Source: Granulicella aggregans (lineage in GTDB: Bacteria; Acidobacteriota; Terriglobia; Terriglobales; Acidobacteriaceae). Taken from it: a stretch of 64,000 bases of DNA. The notes beneath the pieces were generated by a model that worked only from the letters and a program-made list of their open reading frames with translations, made no database searches and was not told the DNA's origin. The translations under genes and the position numbers were made by a program. Where the stretch lies: assembly GCF_025685565.1 (NCBI RefSeq), contig NZ_JAGSYE010000002.1, positions 1,240,001-1,304,000 of the forward strand. Direction: 5' to 3'. The number at the start of each line of letters is the position of its first letter. Position 1 is the stretch's first letter. Below are positions 39,978-49,602 of this stretch, in pieces.

Positions 39978-40310
39978 TTATCGCTTCCCCTGGTCCTTCA
40001 TCTTGTGCGCAAGCTGCTCAATCTGCTCCGCTTTGCGCACAACATCGAGCGACAGGATGTTTTTGTTCGTCTTGTCGACCGCCGCTTTGAGTTCGTTGGC
40101 CATGGTTACCAGGCGCTGCGCCTCGTCATCCAGAAGTTTCTGCTTCAGAGTCCGGCTGTCTTCTTTCGCGGGGTCACTTTCAGCGGCAGCCTGTGGCTGA
40201 GCCTGGGTTTGGGTTTGGGGCTGGGCCGGAGGTGCGTTCCGCTGCTGGCCCCACCCGAGAGAGGTCGCCATCAGTACCACCGCTGCTATAGCTCCCCCAG
40301 TTCCCCGCAT
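39978..40310 (-). CDS. Small secreted coiled-coil protein (paralogue 1)
   Basis: 110 residues. Signal peptide (AIAAVVLMATSLGWGQ), then a Gln/Pro/Ala-rich linker (PAQPQTQTQAQPQAAAES), then a helical part: LLDDEAQRLVTMANELKAAVDK to KAEQIEQLAHKMKDQ. It resembles the next gene in plan and C-terminus (RLVTMANELKA vs RLLTLTNQLKA), so they are diverged tandem paralogues 40 bp apart. Function unknown. The 255-bp gap downstream (39724-39977) shows nothing recognisable. Confidence 0.75.
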   Translation of the reverse strand: MRGTGGAIAAVVLMATSLGWGQQRNAPPAQPQTQTQAQPQAAAESDPAKEDSRTLKQKLLDDEAQRLVTMANELKAAVDKTNKNILSLDVVRKAEQIEQLAHKMKDQGKR

Positions 40311-40350
40311 TGCAATTTCCCTCTTGTCGAACCGTACCGGCGTTATGGGT

Positions 40351-40743
40351 CTAATTCCTCATCTTGTTCTTCACGCTGCGTGCCAGCTTCTCAATCTCGT
40401 CCATCTGGCGCAGCATCTCGGGTGTCAGATTTTCGCTCCCGGAGCTCGCGATCAATGCCTTGAGTTGGTTGGTCAGCGTAAGCAGGCGCTCCGTATCGCC
40501 AACCAGACGCCGCTGGCGCTCGGTATTCTGCATCCGGGCGTAGCTTTCCGGCAGGTGCGCCTCCATGTCGTCGTCCAGAGGGTTTCGCGCTGACCGGTTG
40601 GACCCGGATCCCAAGGTCGAAGAGCTACCCGCCCCCGTCTGCATCTGTCCCCACCCCACGGGTCGCGCAGGAGACAGAATCGCCAGCAGCGCCGCAGTTG
40701 TCAGGATCGCGCTATATTGACGACTCTGTCGTCTTTTGGTCAC
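40351..40743 (-). CDS. Small secreted coiled-coil protein (paralogue 2)
   Basis: 130 residues from a GTG at 40743 (GGAG six bases upstream); upstream in-frame sequence overlaps the divergent gene region and is not signal-like. N-terminal hydrophobic segment AILTTAALLAILSPARPVGWGQ, then a Ser/Gly linker and a helix-rich end (RRLVGDTERLLTLTNQLKAL, MLRQMDEIEKLARSVKNKM). It is probably exported and oligomeric. No characterised family recognised. Confidence 0.75.
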   Translation of the reverse strand: MTKRRQSRQYSAILTTAALLAILSPARPVGWGQMQTGAGSSSTLGSGSNRSARNPLDDDMEAHLPESYARMQNTERQRRLVGDTERLLTLTNQLKALIASSGSENLTPEMLRQMDEIEKLARSVKNKMRN

Positions 40744-40911
40744 GACTTGCTCCAATCCCGCATCCGGGCGTCTTCGGCGAAACTCGCATCCAAATAGACT
40801 TGGGCGATGGGTGCCGATGCGCATCCGCGTGGGTGTTGCCTGGTCCGCATCTGTACTGCTTCAACCCTGCCGTACCGACGGCCAATACTTATAGAAAGAG
40901 TTAGGGAAATC

Positions 40912-41874
40912 ATGCTCCCAGCCATCCTCCTTATGCAAGCAGCTTCGCCAGCCAGCGCGGCGATTCACGAAGAGCGGACCCTTGAGGGACTCGAGCGCGG
41001 CTGGCACAACGAGATCCTGGACTTCGTCCAGTTCGATCTCCCGCGGCTGTTCGTCGTACTGCTGATCGCCTTTGTCCTGATGCGGCTGGTGAAATTCTTC
41101 GTCAACCGGATGCTTCGGCTTGCCGACCGGCAGGTGGGCAACACGCAGCGCGCGTCGCAGCTTCGCACCATGGCTGCCGTCCTGCGGGCGACATCCTACA
41201 GCATCATCGGATTCATTGTCCTGCTGCATGTGCTGTCGGTGTTTAACATCAACCTGACGCCTCTGCTGGCCTCCGCGGGCGTGCTGGGTGTGGGTATTGG
41301 TCTCGGGGCGCAGTCCATTTTTAAGGACATGATCAACGGGATTCTGATTCTGGTGGAAGACCAGTTCAACGTGGGCGATGTGGTGAAGATTGCCGCGCTG
41401 AGCGGAACGGTGGAAGATATGAGCCTGCGCCGGACGTCTCTTCGGGATGGCGACGGTACGCTGCATATTATTCCCAACAGCCAGATCGCGACCGTCTCGA
41501 ACCTGTCGCGAGACTTCTCCGTGGGGGCGATCAATTTGAACGTCGACGCCAGCGCTGATCCGGATAAGGTGCTGCGGGTGTTGCGGCGTGTCGCGATGGA
41601 GGTGCGGAACGATGTGGCCTTCAAACAGGTGGTGATTGCAGACCCGGATGTTCCGGGACTCGACCAGATCAAGGGCCGCGAGGTGGTCTATCCGATTACG
41701 ATCAAGTGCCGCGCGAACCAGCAGTGGGGCGTGCTACGGGAGATTCGGAGGAAGATTATCAAGTCTTTTGAGAGCGAGGGGATTCCGCTGGGGACCGATC
41801 CGGCGAACATGCTGATTATGCAGCACGCGGATCCGACGGCTCCGCCGGCGCAGCAGCCGCTGGTTGGTTCGTAG
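40912..41874 (+). CDS. MscS-family mechanosensitive channel
   Basis: 320 residues from the ATG at 40912; a longer frame from 40807 adds residues without family likeness. Three membrane segments: a possible signal-anchor (MLPAILLMQAASPA), FVVLLIAFVLMRLVKFFV and YSIIGFIVLLHVLSVFNI. The pore helix is ASAGVLGVGIGLGAQSIFKDMINGILI, followed by the beta domain FNVGDVVKI and IIPNSQIATVSNLSR. It should release osmolytes on hypo-osmotic shock. It is convergent with the next gene, 14 bp apart. Confidence 0.92.
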   Translation: MLPAILLMQAASPASAAIHEERTLEGLERGWHNEILDFVQFDLPRLFVVLLIAFVLMRLVKFFVNRMLRLADRQVGNTQRASQLRTMAAVLRATSYSIIGFIVLLHVLSVFNINLTPLLASAGVLGVGIGLGAQSIFKDMINGILILVEDQFNVGDVVKIAALSGTVEDMSLRRTSLRDGDGTLHIIPNSQIATVSNLSRDFSVGAINLNVDASADPDKVLRVLRRVAMEVRNDVAFKQVVIADPDVPGLDQIKGREVVYPITIKCRANQQWGVLREIRRKIIKSFESEGIPLGTDPANMLIMQHADPTAPPAQQPLVGS

Positions 41875-41888
41875 GCACGCGACGCAGG

Positions 41889-44006
41889 CTAGATCGCGGT
41901 AGAGAGGGCCGCGATCAGCCCGTCTGCGTCGCTCACTGGTGGAAGACAGCTTGTTCCCGTGCAGACCAGGGCGAAGCTACTCGCTGTGAAAGGAAGATTC
42001 GGGATGGTCTCAGCGAGTGCGGGCGGAAGTGACGCTAGCTGATCGGGGCGAAGCCTGATCACAGCCTTGTTGACGACGAAGCGTGCCTGCGCTACGCCTT
42101 CAAGCTCATCGGCCAACGCATCTTCGCCGATGATGCAAATCTGAATGGGCGGCTGGATCATGCGTTGGAGAGCAAGAGCATAGCCAGCCGCGTAGAGGCC
42201 GAGATGCTCGACCATGCCGGCGAAGCTTTCGAGCGTGAGCTTGGCTTTCTTTTCGTAATCTTTGCTGCCGTTGAGTGCGGCCATCCGCAGAAGTAGAGAT
42301 GCGGCGACGGGATTACCTGCGGGCGTGGGGGAGTCCTGTAGCGGCTTGCGGCGGGTGCCGAGGACGCCGAGGCGATGCTCTCCTTGGGGCAGAGATTCGG
42401 TATCGAAGAAGCCGTTGCCTTGCGTGTCGTAGAAACGAGCGACAGTACTGGCGGCGATCTGTTCGGCGGCGGCGTAGTACTTCAGCTCGCCGTTGGTCTC
42501 CCAGGCGTCGAGCGCGGCGTGGCCGATGAAGACGTAGTCTTCAAGGCCGCCAGCTAGGCGGGATGCGCGAGCGAGACCGTCGGCGTAGGCGACGACGTGT
42601 GCCATCGATCCGTCGCTGCTCCAGGCTGAATCGAGTACGCGGTCGAGCGACTTCAGCGCGAAGGCTCGTGCCTCCGGGATGCGGAGAACGCGCGATGCCT
42701 CGAGGTACGACGAGATGCACATGCCGTTCCAGGCGGTGTAGATCGTCTTGTCGATGAAGGGCGTTGGGCGCGACAGTCGCGCTGCATAGAGCCTGCGCTT
42801 GGCGCTTGCAAGCAGTTGTGCCGCTTCAGGCTCGGTGACGCGTGCAGACTTCGCTACCGTAGCGAGAGGCTGGAGGATCTGCAGGACGTTCTTCTGCGGG
42901 TTGTGGTGCATGTCACCGAGCTCACCGATATCGAACCACGGCGCGGCGATGGCGAGCTCTTCCCTGCTCAGGACTGCAGCGGCTTCTGCGCGTGTCCAGG
43001 TGAAGTAGTCGCCGTCATCGTCGAGCGAGAAGTCGGCGTCCTGCGAGGCGTAGAAGCCGCCACGGTCCTGATCGCTGAGCCACTCGTCGATCCACTGCAT
43101 CGTCTCGAAGGCGACGCGGGCGCACTCGGTGGCTCCGAAGCTCTGGTAAGCATGGACATAGTTTTTCAGCAGCTCGCTGTTGTCGTAGGCCATCTTCTCG
43201 AAGTGCGGAACGACCCAGCGTTCATCGACGCTGTAGCGATGGAAGCCTCCGGCGAGGTGATCATAGATGCCGCCTTTGGCCATCTTCTCGAGCGTGATCA
43301 GCGCGGCGTCTCTTGTTCCGGCGATGGCGTTCGTGCGCGATGCGGCATCGAGGAGCATGTCGATCGCGCCGGGGTGGGGAAACTTGGGCTGGCCGCCGAA
43401 GCCGCCGTTGCGGGCATCGAACTGCTTCAACGTCGCTGCGATCAGCTTGGCGTGCAGCTCTGCGCCGGGGTTTGGAGCAGCCTCATTGAAGGTTTCGTTT
43501 TCTTCGATGGCGACCATGACGCTTTCGGCGGACTCGTCCACTTCGTTGCGGCGCTTCTGGAAGGCCTCGGCCATGGTCAGGAGCACGCGCTGCATCGAGG
43601 GGCGGCCGTGCTGGTCTTTCGGAGGGAAGTAGGTGCCACCGAAGTAGGGCAAGCCTTGCGGCGTGAGAAAGGCCGTGAGCGGCCAGCCGCCCTGTCCGCT
43701 GATGGAGGCGACGGCAGCCTGATAACGAGTGTCCACATCGGGGCGCTCGTCGCGGTCCACCTTGACGGCAATGTAGTGGTCGTTGATGATGCGGGCGGTC
43801 AGGGGATCTTCGTAGCTCTCGCGATCCATGACGTGGCACCAGTGACACCATACTGCGCCGATGTCGAGGAGGATGGGCTTGTCTTCGGCCTGGGCTCTCG
43901 CGAATGCTTCGGGGCCCCACTCCTGCCAGTCGACGGGTTGGTGCATCGCGGACCTTAGATACGCTGAGGCCGCTTTGGCCAGGCCGTTCACCTGCTCACT
44001 GCTCAT
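41889..44006 (-). CDS. DUF255 thioredoxin-domain protein (YyaL/SSP411-like)
   Basis: 705 residues. The N-terminal thioredoxin-like domain begins QPVDWQEWGPEAF and carries the CxxC motif in GAVWCHWCHVMDRESYED; VDRDERPDVDTRY follows, a hallmark of the family. The remaining 500 residues form an (alpha/alpha)6-like region (GGIYDHLAGGFHRYSVDERWVVPHFEKMAYDN). The related human protein is SPATA20; bacterial function is not established. Cytosolic, no signal peptide. Confidence 0.92.
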   Translation of the reverse strand: MSSEQVNGLAKAASAYLRSAMHQPVDWQEWGPEAFARAQAEDKPILLDIGAVWCHWCHVMDRESYEDPLTARIINDHYIAVKVDRDERPDVDTRYQAAVASISGQGGWPLTAFLTPQGLPYFGGTYFPPKDQHGRPSMQRVLLTMAEAFQKRRNEVDESAESVMVAIEENETFNEAAPNPGAELHAKLIAATLKQFDARNGGFGGQPKFPHPGAIDMLLDAASRTNAIAGTRDAALITLEKMAKGGIYDHLAGGFHRYSVDERWVVPHFEKMAYDNSELLKNYVHAYQSFGATECARVAFETMQWIDEWLSDQDRGGFYASQDADFSLDDDGDYFTWTRAEAAAVLSREELAIAAPWFDIGELGDMHHNPQKNVLQILQPLATVAKSARVTEPEAAQLLASAKRRLYAARLSRPTPFIDKTIYTAWNGMCISSYLEASRVLRIPEARAFALKSLDRVLDSAWSSDGSMAHVVAYADGLARASRLAGGLEDYVFIGHAALDAWETNGELKYYAAAEQIAASTVARFYDTQGNGFFDTESLPQGEHRLGVLGTRRKPLQDSPTPAGNPVAASLLLRMAALNGSKDYEKKAKLTLESFAGMVEHLGLYAAGYALALQRMIQPPIQICIIGEDALADELEGVAQARFVVNKAVIRLRPDQLASLPPALAETIPNLPFTASSFALVCTGTSCLPPVSDADGLIAALSTAI

Positions 44007-44077
44007 TCCATCTCCACTTCGATTGCTCTCTTTATGCTACGACGCGACGAAGGGCGGCAGTCGTGGCGGGAAAAGGG

Positions 44078-44170
44078 AAAGCGTACCTCAAGGGCTAAAG
44101 CCCGGTTGTGAATAAGGCACTTACGGCAGGGCTGAAGCCGTGCCCTTAAGCAAGGCCGGATATTCAACGA
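44078..44170 (+). repeat. Two-hairpin intergenic repeat
   Basis: AAAGCGTACCTCAAGGGCTA with AAGCCCGG (stem GGGCT/AGCCC), then TTACGGCAGGGCTGAAGCCG and TGCCCTTAAGCAAGGCCGG. It sits in the gap between tolC-like and DUF255 genes. Confidence 0.82.
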
Positions 44171-44235
44171 TTTCCGAAAATCAAAGACGGCAGCATACGG
44201 ATAACCCATCGACCGGGAAGCTCAAATGGCAGCGA

Positions 44236-44263
44236 GAAGGCCCGGACCGAGGTCCGGGCCTTC
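44236..44263. terminator. Strong hairpin terminator downstream of the TolC-family gene
   Basis: Perfect 13-bp arms GAAGGCCCGGACC (44236-44248) and GGTCCGGGCCTTC (44251-44263) with a 2-base centre. It lies 24 bp after the TolC-family stop codon on the minus strand. Confidence 0.75.
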
Positions 44264-44287
44264 CTGGGGTCTTCCGATGATTGAGTC

Positions 44288-46387
44288 TTACTGCGGAGGC
44301 GGCGGCGGAGTTGCTGAGATCGGCTTCGGAGCTTCAGGAGCCTTCGGGGCCGTCAGGCCTGGGATCACCGGTGCCTGGGTGACGGTGCCGCTTGCCGCGG
44401 ACTCGATGCTGATGCCATAGTGGTCGAGGGTGGTCGAGAGCAGCTGCTGCAGGGCTGCGCGGTCCTTCGCATAGGCGGCGGTCGCTGAGAGTAGGTTGTT
44501 TTCGGCGGTCGCCAGGTTACGCCCCTGCTGCAGAACGTTCGCAGTGGTCGAAGCGCCTAGCTTGTACTTCTTGGTCTCGGCGTCCAAGCTCTGGTTCGCG
44601 TAGTCGTGAGCGGCTTGCGCGGCGCTCACCTGGGCACGGTCGTTGGTCAACGCATACTGCGCGTTGATGACCTGGATGCGAATCTGCGTGTAAATCTGCT
44701 GCAGGCGCATCTGCGACTGGCGGTACTCCATCTGCGAGCGGGCCTGGTCGGCCTGGGCAGTGCGGTTGCGCAGCGGGATGGTGATGTTTACACCAACGCC
44801 CTTATCCGGAGCGCTGCTGTTGAAGAGGTCCTTAAGCACGGTCCCGTAACCTACCGATGGGAAGCTGCCGGCGTCATACGCCTTACCTGTGTTGAAGTTG
44901 ATCGCGCTGGGATTTTGAGCGCCGCCAAGTCCGCTGGCTCCGTAGAAGGCATACGCATCGACCGTGGGCAGGAGGCCGTTCTTCTCCGCCTTGATGGTGA
45001 TCTCGTTGTTCTTCATGTTGAGGATCGCCTGCTCGATCTGCGGATTGTTCACGTAAGCCTGCTTGACCAGGTCTTCAACCGGGGTGTCTTCTTCCGGCAG
45101 GCGGTCGAGGCCGACGCGGTCGGTTGGGATGACAGGCGCGGCCGAGAGCGCAGGATCGTTCAGGGTGCGAGCGATGGCCTGCTTCATGATGAGCTGCTGA
45201 TACTCAAGGTTCGTCTGCGAGACGATGAGGGCCTGCTTGTCGCTGGCGACGGTGCTGTCGGAGTTCACGACGTCGAGCGGAGCCAGGGTGCCGATCTCAA
45301 GCTGCTTGCGGTTGTCCGAGGTGAGTTGGGTGGACTGGGCTAGCGCGCGCTCTTTGGCCTGCTCGTCCTCATAGGCGCTGACCAAGCCCCAATAGATGTT
45401 CTCCACCTGGTTGACGGTGTAGAGGACCTGCTGACGGAAAGCGGAGTCAGTAATGCGGCGGTCGTTCTTCGCCTGCAGGATGAAGCGTCCGTTGACGCCC
45501 CAGCCGAAGCCCTGCAGCAGGTGCTGGGTCGCAGTCGCGCGAAAGCTGGTGGTGATGTCAGGGCTGTAGTCGGAGAAAGGGTTATCGGTGGTGACGCGCG
45601 AGTTGTTAAAGGTCACGCCCAGCTGGGTGCCGGTCAGGAAGCCCTGTGTGTAGCCGAAGTTGTAGGTCGAGGTGTTGGTCTTCAGCGAGGTGAGACCGCC
45701 GCTGAACAGTGTGTTCGACTGCGGCTGGTTGACCGTCTCGTACTCGAGCTGGCTGGTCACGACGGGGTCAAGATTCTCGGGTAGAGGGCCGCCGCCGTTG
45801 GTGCTGAGGACGAGGCCCGAAGCTCCTGTGCCGCCGCCGCCGGCGGAGCTCGACGTGCCGCCTGGGCCGCCGCCGCCGGTGATGGTGGAGGTCGTGCCTC
45901 CAAGGGTGTTCGCGACGATGCCGGTGGAGACGCCGCGCAGCGTGGAGCCGGCGCGGGCGCGGAGGAGGTCGGTGTCCGCGATGTCGAGGTTGATGCGGGC
46001 GATGGCGATGTCGTAGTTGTTCTCGAGCGCGAGCGCGATGGCGTCCGACAGGCTGAGATAGATCTTGCCATCCTTCAGCAGCGAATCAAGCTGCGAGGAG
46101 TTCGCAAGCCGCGGCATGGGAACTGTGATCGCCGTATACGGAGCGATCGGGTTCGTGAAGTGGCTCTTCGGCTTGGTGTAGTCGCGGGCCGTGCTGCGAA
46201 GGAACAAGGGCTCGGTGAGCTTGGGCTCGGGAGCCTGAGGCAGACCCTCAGCTGTAATCCCGGCGGAGGAGGAACTCGCTGGCGGGGTGGCAGGCGGAGT
46301 CGCCTGCTGGGTGAAGCCCTGCTGCGGTGTCGAACCCATCAACACCAGACCGATCGTCGCTGCCGCTTTCAAATCAATACGTTTCAA
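44288..46387 (-). CDS. TolC-family outer membrane efflux protein
   Basis: 699 residues, longer than E. coli TolC. Signal peptide (AAATIGLVLMGSTPQQGFTQQ), then two OEP repeats of long helices (YLSLSDAIALALENNYDIAIARINLDIADTDLLRARAG and ARSQMEYRQSQMRLQQIYTQIRIQVINAQ). Insertions include a Gly/Ser-rich loop (GGGGPGGTSSSAGGGGTG) and the C-terminus ends in a Pro-rich tail (PPPPPQ). It would form an outer-membrane exit duct for an efflux or type I secretion pump; no membrane-fusion or RND partner is adjacent. Confidence 0.92.
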   Translation of the reverse strand: MKRIDLKAAATIGLVLMGSTPQQGFTQQATPPATPPASSSSAGITAEGLPQAPEPKLTEPLFLRSTARDYTKPKSHFTNPIAPYTAITVPMPRLANSSQLDSLLKDGKIYLSLSDAIALALENNYDIAIARINLDIADTDLLRARAGSTLRGVSTGIVANTLGGTTSTITGGGGPGGTSSSAGGGGTGASGLVLSTNGGGPLPENLDPVVTSQLEYETVNQPQSNTLFSGGLTSLKTNTSTYNFGYTQGFLTGTQLGVTFNNSRVTTDNPFSDYSPDITTSFRATATQHLLQGFGWGVNGRFILQAKNDRRITDSAFRQQVLYTVNQVENIYWGLVSAYEDEQAKERALAQSTQLTSDNRKQLEIGTLAPLDVVNSDSTVASDKQALIVSQTNLEYQQLIMKQAIARTLNDPALSAAPVIPTDRVGLDRLPEEDTPVEDLVKQAYVNNPQIEQAILNMKNNEITIKAEKNGLLPTVDAYAFYGASGLGGAQNPSAINFNTGKAYDAGSFPSVGYGTVLKDLFNSSAPDKGVGVNITIPLRNRTAQADQARSQMEYRQSQMRLQQIYTQIRIQVINAQYALTNDRAQVSAAQAAHDYANQSLDAETKKYKLGASTTANVLQQGRNLATAENNLLSATAAYAKDRAALQQLLSTTLDHYGISIESAASGTVTQAPVIPGLTAPKAPEAPKPISATPPPPPQ

Positions 46388-46803
46388 TTGCGCTCTCCAA
46401 CTTTCTTTCGCCGAACGAATTCGCCCGGAACCCGCGGCGGTAACGACTCAAACTAGAAGCCTGCGGCCCTGGGAGCCAGTTCCGTAACTCAAGACAAAGA
46501 TTCATCCTGCGACGCCTCTGGTGGTGATCCGCCTTCGCGGCTGGGCGTGTTTCGATACAAACTTAGGCAGTGCTTTGTAGATGCTTGGCCGCGTATCCGC
46601 GACTCCAAAATTGAGATGTTTGACCAGCTTGGTGACAGTACGCAAGGGAATCCGGCTTCGTTCCGTGAGAGGAGATTCTTTCCAATTAACTGGGATTTGC
46701 CTCGCGAGGAAGTATACCAAGCGCGATCCGTAAACGCTTCTGAAAGAACGGTATCCCGGCGGGGATCGATCTGCGCCGAGGGGCCGGAGGGTACACTGCT
46801 GGA
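46388..46803. other. 416-bp divergent intergenic region, no gene supported
   Basis: It lies between the divergent TolC-like and 659-residue-protein genes and presumably holds both promoters. A minus-strand open frame (46502-46894) has no family likeness or ribosome site and overlaps the next gene. I see no repeat or RNA structure here. Confidence 0.5.
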
Positions 46804-48783
46804 ATGGTGAAGCGTCCTCCCCTCGCCGTCCTTGCTGTCGTCGCTGGAGTTTATTTCGCAGTCGGATCTGGCGGAGCGTCGATGGCGCAGACATCAGCTG
46901 AGCAGCAAAGGACGATTCCTCCGGCAGAGAATCTTCCGTCGCTGGGATTGAATGCGCCAGCGTTGCGGGGCGGCAACCGGTACTCCAACTGCGCCAATAC
47001 TCCGGTAAATGAGGCGGCCTGCCATCTGGACACGGTGGTCTTCGACCAGCCGGCGGGGGCGGATGGAAAGATCTCTCAGGCGGGGCACCGGATCGACGTC
47101 AGCGCCTTCGGGCCAGGGTTGAGCCTGGGAAATATGGGCGGATGGAGGGTGGACAAGGTCGATGTGGAGTTCCTGAACGTGGCGAACCGGGGGATATCGC
47201 AGGCCCACAGCCTCTTCCTGTACAAGCATGCTGCGGGCGACACGATGGGGAGCTACAACTATGTCTATTCGGATGGTGGATCGACCGCGCTTTCGGACGA
47301 GAGCATCAAGGGTGACGCGCTCGATATGGGCGAGACGACGGGGTACTTTCATGGCATGATCGCTGCGACGAGCGGGACGAGCGATACGGTACCTGGGCTG
47401 AAGTTCATCTCCGGGAACAACTGGACGACGGATGGAGCGCCGCTGCTGGACATAACGCAGGGTAAGGTCTCAGGGCATATCGCCGGTGCGGGGCCGGCGG
47501 TGGCCGGAAGTACGCTGGGCATCCTTAAGGTGGATAACGAGATTCCGCTGAGCACTGCGTGGGGTGTCTGCGAGAGCGAGATTCCTAACAATCATCTTGT
47601 GCAGAAGACTGCGCCGTTTACCTGCAATGTCAGGCTGCGGGCGGGGAGCTTCACTGCGAGTGGGACGGTCTGCGTGAGCGGGCCAAACTATCCTGAGCAG
47701 GCGCGGATCACTGCTGCCTCGGCCGCAAGCGGCGACCATCAGAGCATCACGATTGAGGCGCGCAATCCGAACAGCGCAGGGGCGAACATCTTCCAGGGCG
47801 GAGTCTGCGGGCAGTACATCAGCTTCGACGCCAACTTTGCTCTTACGGGCTATCGAACCTCCTACTATGCCTTCGGAGCGGTCGATCCGCACCAACTGAT
47901 CTACGGATACAACTTCAAGGGGCAGGTGATCGCCGACCTGCCGATGGCGAGTGAGGCGGAGCGGTTCGGCGTGGAGGGGCGCGACGGCTATCACCTTTAT
48001 CCTGGCTGCGAAGTGATCATCAATCGGTCGTTGAAGGCCGATCCGGTGTGCGAGGTGAACGAGGTTCCGTGGGCGGTGGGCGATCTGGTTGAAGCGCCGC
48101 ATAATGCCGTCGTGAATACGGTGGGGCGGTTTACGGATCTGACCCAGAACACTCCTGCGAATGGATCGCTCAGCTCTGGCGACCTACTGGAGATTCACGG
48201 GATGGGAGCGGTGGGCAACAACTTTATCGCTCACCGGACGGTGAACCTGAACGACTACAAGATCTTCGACCGGTTTGGCGGGATGCTGGGAGCTCCGGAG
48301 ATGCACCGGGTCGAGGGCTACTTCAGCACCGGGTTTTCGTTCGGGGATGCTCCGGGCGCCTTGATTCGGATCTATGGCAACCCCGATCACTCGAATGACC
48401 CGATGACGCTGTTCGCTCTGCCGGGAGGGGAGATTACCTGGAATCCGGCTACTTCTACCCTCCGAGTTCCGCGGATCGAGGCGCGGAATCTCGGGGATAG
48501 TTCAGCCGGTGCGGCGGCTGCGCTGCGTGGAAGGAGCGACATGATTGGCGGATCGCCTTTGGCGCTTGGCTCGTGCGCCACCGGCATCGTCAGCATTCCT
48601 GGTGCGTCGCGGAGTATGGTTCCGGTGTCCGTGGCCGAGACAACTGGGGCTCCGGGGTTCAACGCGCAGGGTGGATTCCAGGTGAGCGCGCAGGTGACCG
48701 CGCCGGGGCAGGTGACGGTGAGCGTCTGCGCGGTGATCGCGGGCACCCCAAAAGCATCTCAGTACATCGTTGCCCTGGAATAG
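46804..48783 (+). CDS. Large secreted protein of unknown function
   Basis: 659 residues. Signal peptide: PPLAVLAVVAGVYFAVGSGGASMAQ. The mature part is beta-rich with many Gly, Asn and Thr residues and about eight Cys, and has no catalytic motif I recognise. Its C-terminal end (LALGSCATGIVSIPGASRSM to QVTVSVCAVIAGTPKASQY) resembles the trimeric fibre ends of tail-spike or adhesin-like proteins, but this is an impression. It lies 12 bp upstream of truA in the same direction. Possibly a surface or extracellular structural protein. Confidence 0.7.
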   Translation: MVKRPPLAVLAVVAGVYFAVGSGGASMAQTSAEQQRTIPPAENLPSLGLNAPALRGGNRYSNCANTPVNEAACHLDTVVFDQPAGADGKISQAGHRIDVSAFGPGLSLGNMGGWRVDKVDVEFLNVANRGISQAHSLFLYKHAAGDTMGSYNYVYSDGGSTALSDESIKGDALDMGETTGYFHGMIAATSGTSDTVPGLKFISGNNWTTDGAPLLDITQGKVSGHIAGAGPAVAGSTLGILKVDNEIPLSTAWGVCESEIPNNHLVQKTAPFTCNVRLRAGSFTASGTVCVSGPNYPEQARITAASAASGDHQSITIEARNPNSAGANIFQGGVCGQYISFDANFALTGYRTSYYAFGAVDPHQLIYGYNFKGQVIADLPMASEAERFGVEGRDGYHLYPGCEVIINRSLKADPVCEVNEVPWAVGDLVEAPHNAVVNTVGRFTDLTQNTPANGSLSSGDLLEIHGMGAVGNNFIAHRTVNLNDYKIFDRFGGMLGAPEMHRVEGYFSTGFSFGDAPGALIRIYGNPDHSNDPMTLFALPGGEITWNPATSTLRVPRIEARNLGDSSAGAAAALRGRSDMIGGSPLALGSCATGIVSIPGASRSMVPVSVAETTGAPGFNAQGGFQVSAQVTAPGQVTVSVCAVIAGTPKASQYIVALE

Positions 48784-48795
48784 GCCATCTAATCA

Positions 48796-49602
48796 ATGAC
48801 ACATTGGAAACTTACTCTTAGCTACGACGGCACGCCTTACAGCGGCTGGCAGGTGCAGCCTACCCTCCCAACAGTGCAAGGGCGTCTGGCGTCGGCAATC
48901 CAGCACGTAACCGGTGAGGTGGTTCTGCCTCAGGGTTCTGGACGGACCGATGCCGGGGTGCATGCGCTGGGGCAGGTGGCAAGTTTCTCGCTGACTGTAC
49001 CGATTCCTGCGGAGAATCTGCGGCGCGCTCTGAATCGGGCGCTGCCGCCGAGCATTCGGGTGCTCTCGGTCGAGGAGGTGCAGCCGGAGTTTCACGCGCG
49101 GCACAGCGCCGCGGGCAAGACCTATGAGTACCGGATCTTTCCGCGAGTCCCTGATGGGGTGGACGACCGAATCTGCTCGCCCATGATCGCTCCCTTTGTA
49201 TGGGACTGCCCTTGGAAGCTCGACCTTGGACTACTGCAGGCGGCGGCAGGCAGCGTAGTTGGCGAGCATGACTTCACGAGCTTCGCTGCGAGCGACCCGG
49301 ACCTTGCGACGCGCAGCCAGGCGGACGCTGAGTCTCTGGAGCCGCACTCAGAGCAGCGATCGAATGTCCGGCGGATCGAGCGTTCCGGCTGGGAGGAGCG
49401 CGACGGCCTGTACGTGTATACCGTCAGGGGTTCCGGCTTCCTGCACCACATGGTGCGGAATCTCGTCGGGACGTTTGTCGACATCGGGGCGGAGAGGCTA
49501 CCGGTTGACGCCATTTCGGGCATCTTGGCGGCGCTTGACCGTTCGGCGGCTGGGCCTACCGCCCCCGCGCGCGGACTTTTTCTGGTAGAGGTTGAGTATT
49601 GA
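48796..49602 (+). CDS. truA: tRNA pseudouridine synthase A
   Basis: 268 residues. TruA isomerises U38-40 in the tRNA anticodon stem-loop. The N-terminal KLTLSYDGTPYSGWQVQP and the catalytic GRTDAGVHALGQVASF with its Asp are intact; FLHHMVRNLVGTFVDIG is the conserved C-terminal core. It overlaps the following peptidase start (TGATG), so the two are translationally coupled. Confidence 0.96.
   Translation: MTHWKLTLSYDGTPYSGWQVQPTLPTVQGRLASAIQHVTGEVVLPQGSGRTDAGVHALGQVASFSLTVPIPAENLRRALNRALPPSIRVLSVEEVQPEFHARHSAAGKTYEYRIFPRVPDGVDDRICSPMIAPFVWDCPWKLDLGLLQAAAGSVVGEHDFTSFAASDPDLATRSQADAESLEPHSEQRSNVRRIERSGWEERDGLYVYTVRGSGFLHHMVRNLVGTFVDIGAERLPVDAISGILAALDRSAAGPTAPARGLFLVEVEY

Noticed and set aside
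46502..46894. 130-residue minus-strand frame
   Set aside because: Overlaps the well-supported 659-residue protein gene, Arg-rich composition typical of a shadow frame, no motif.
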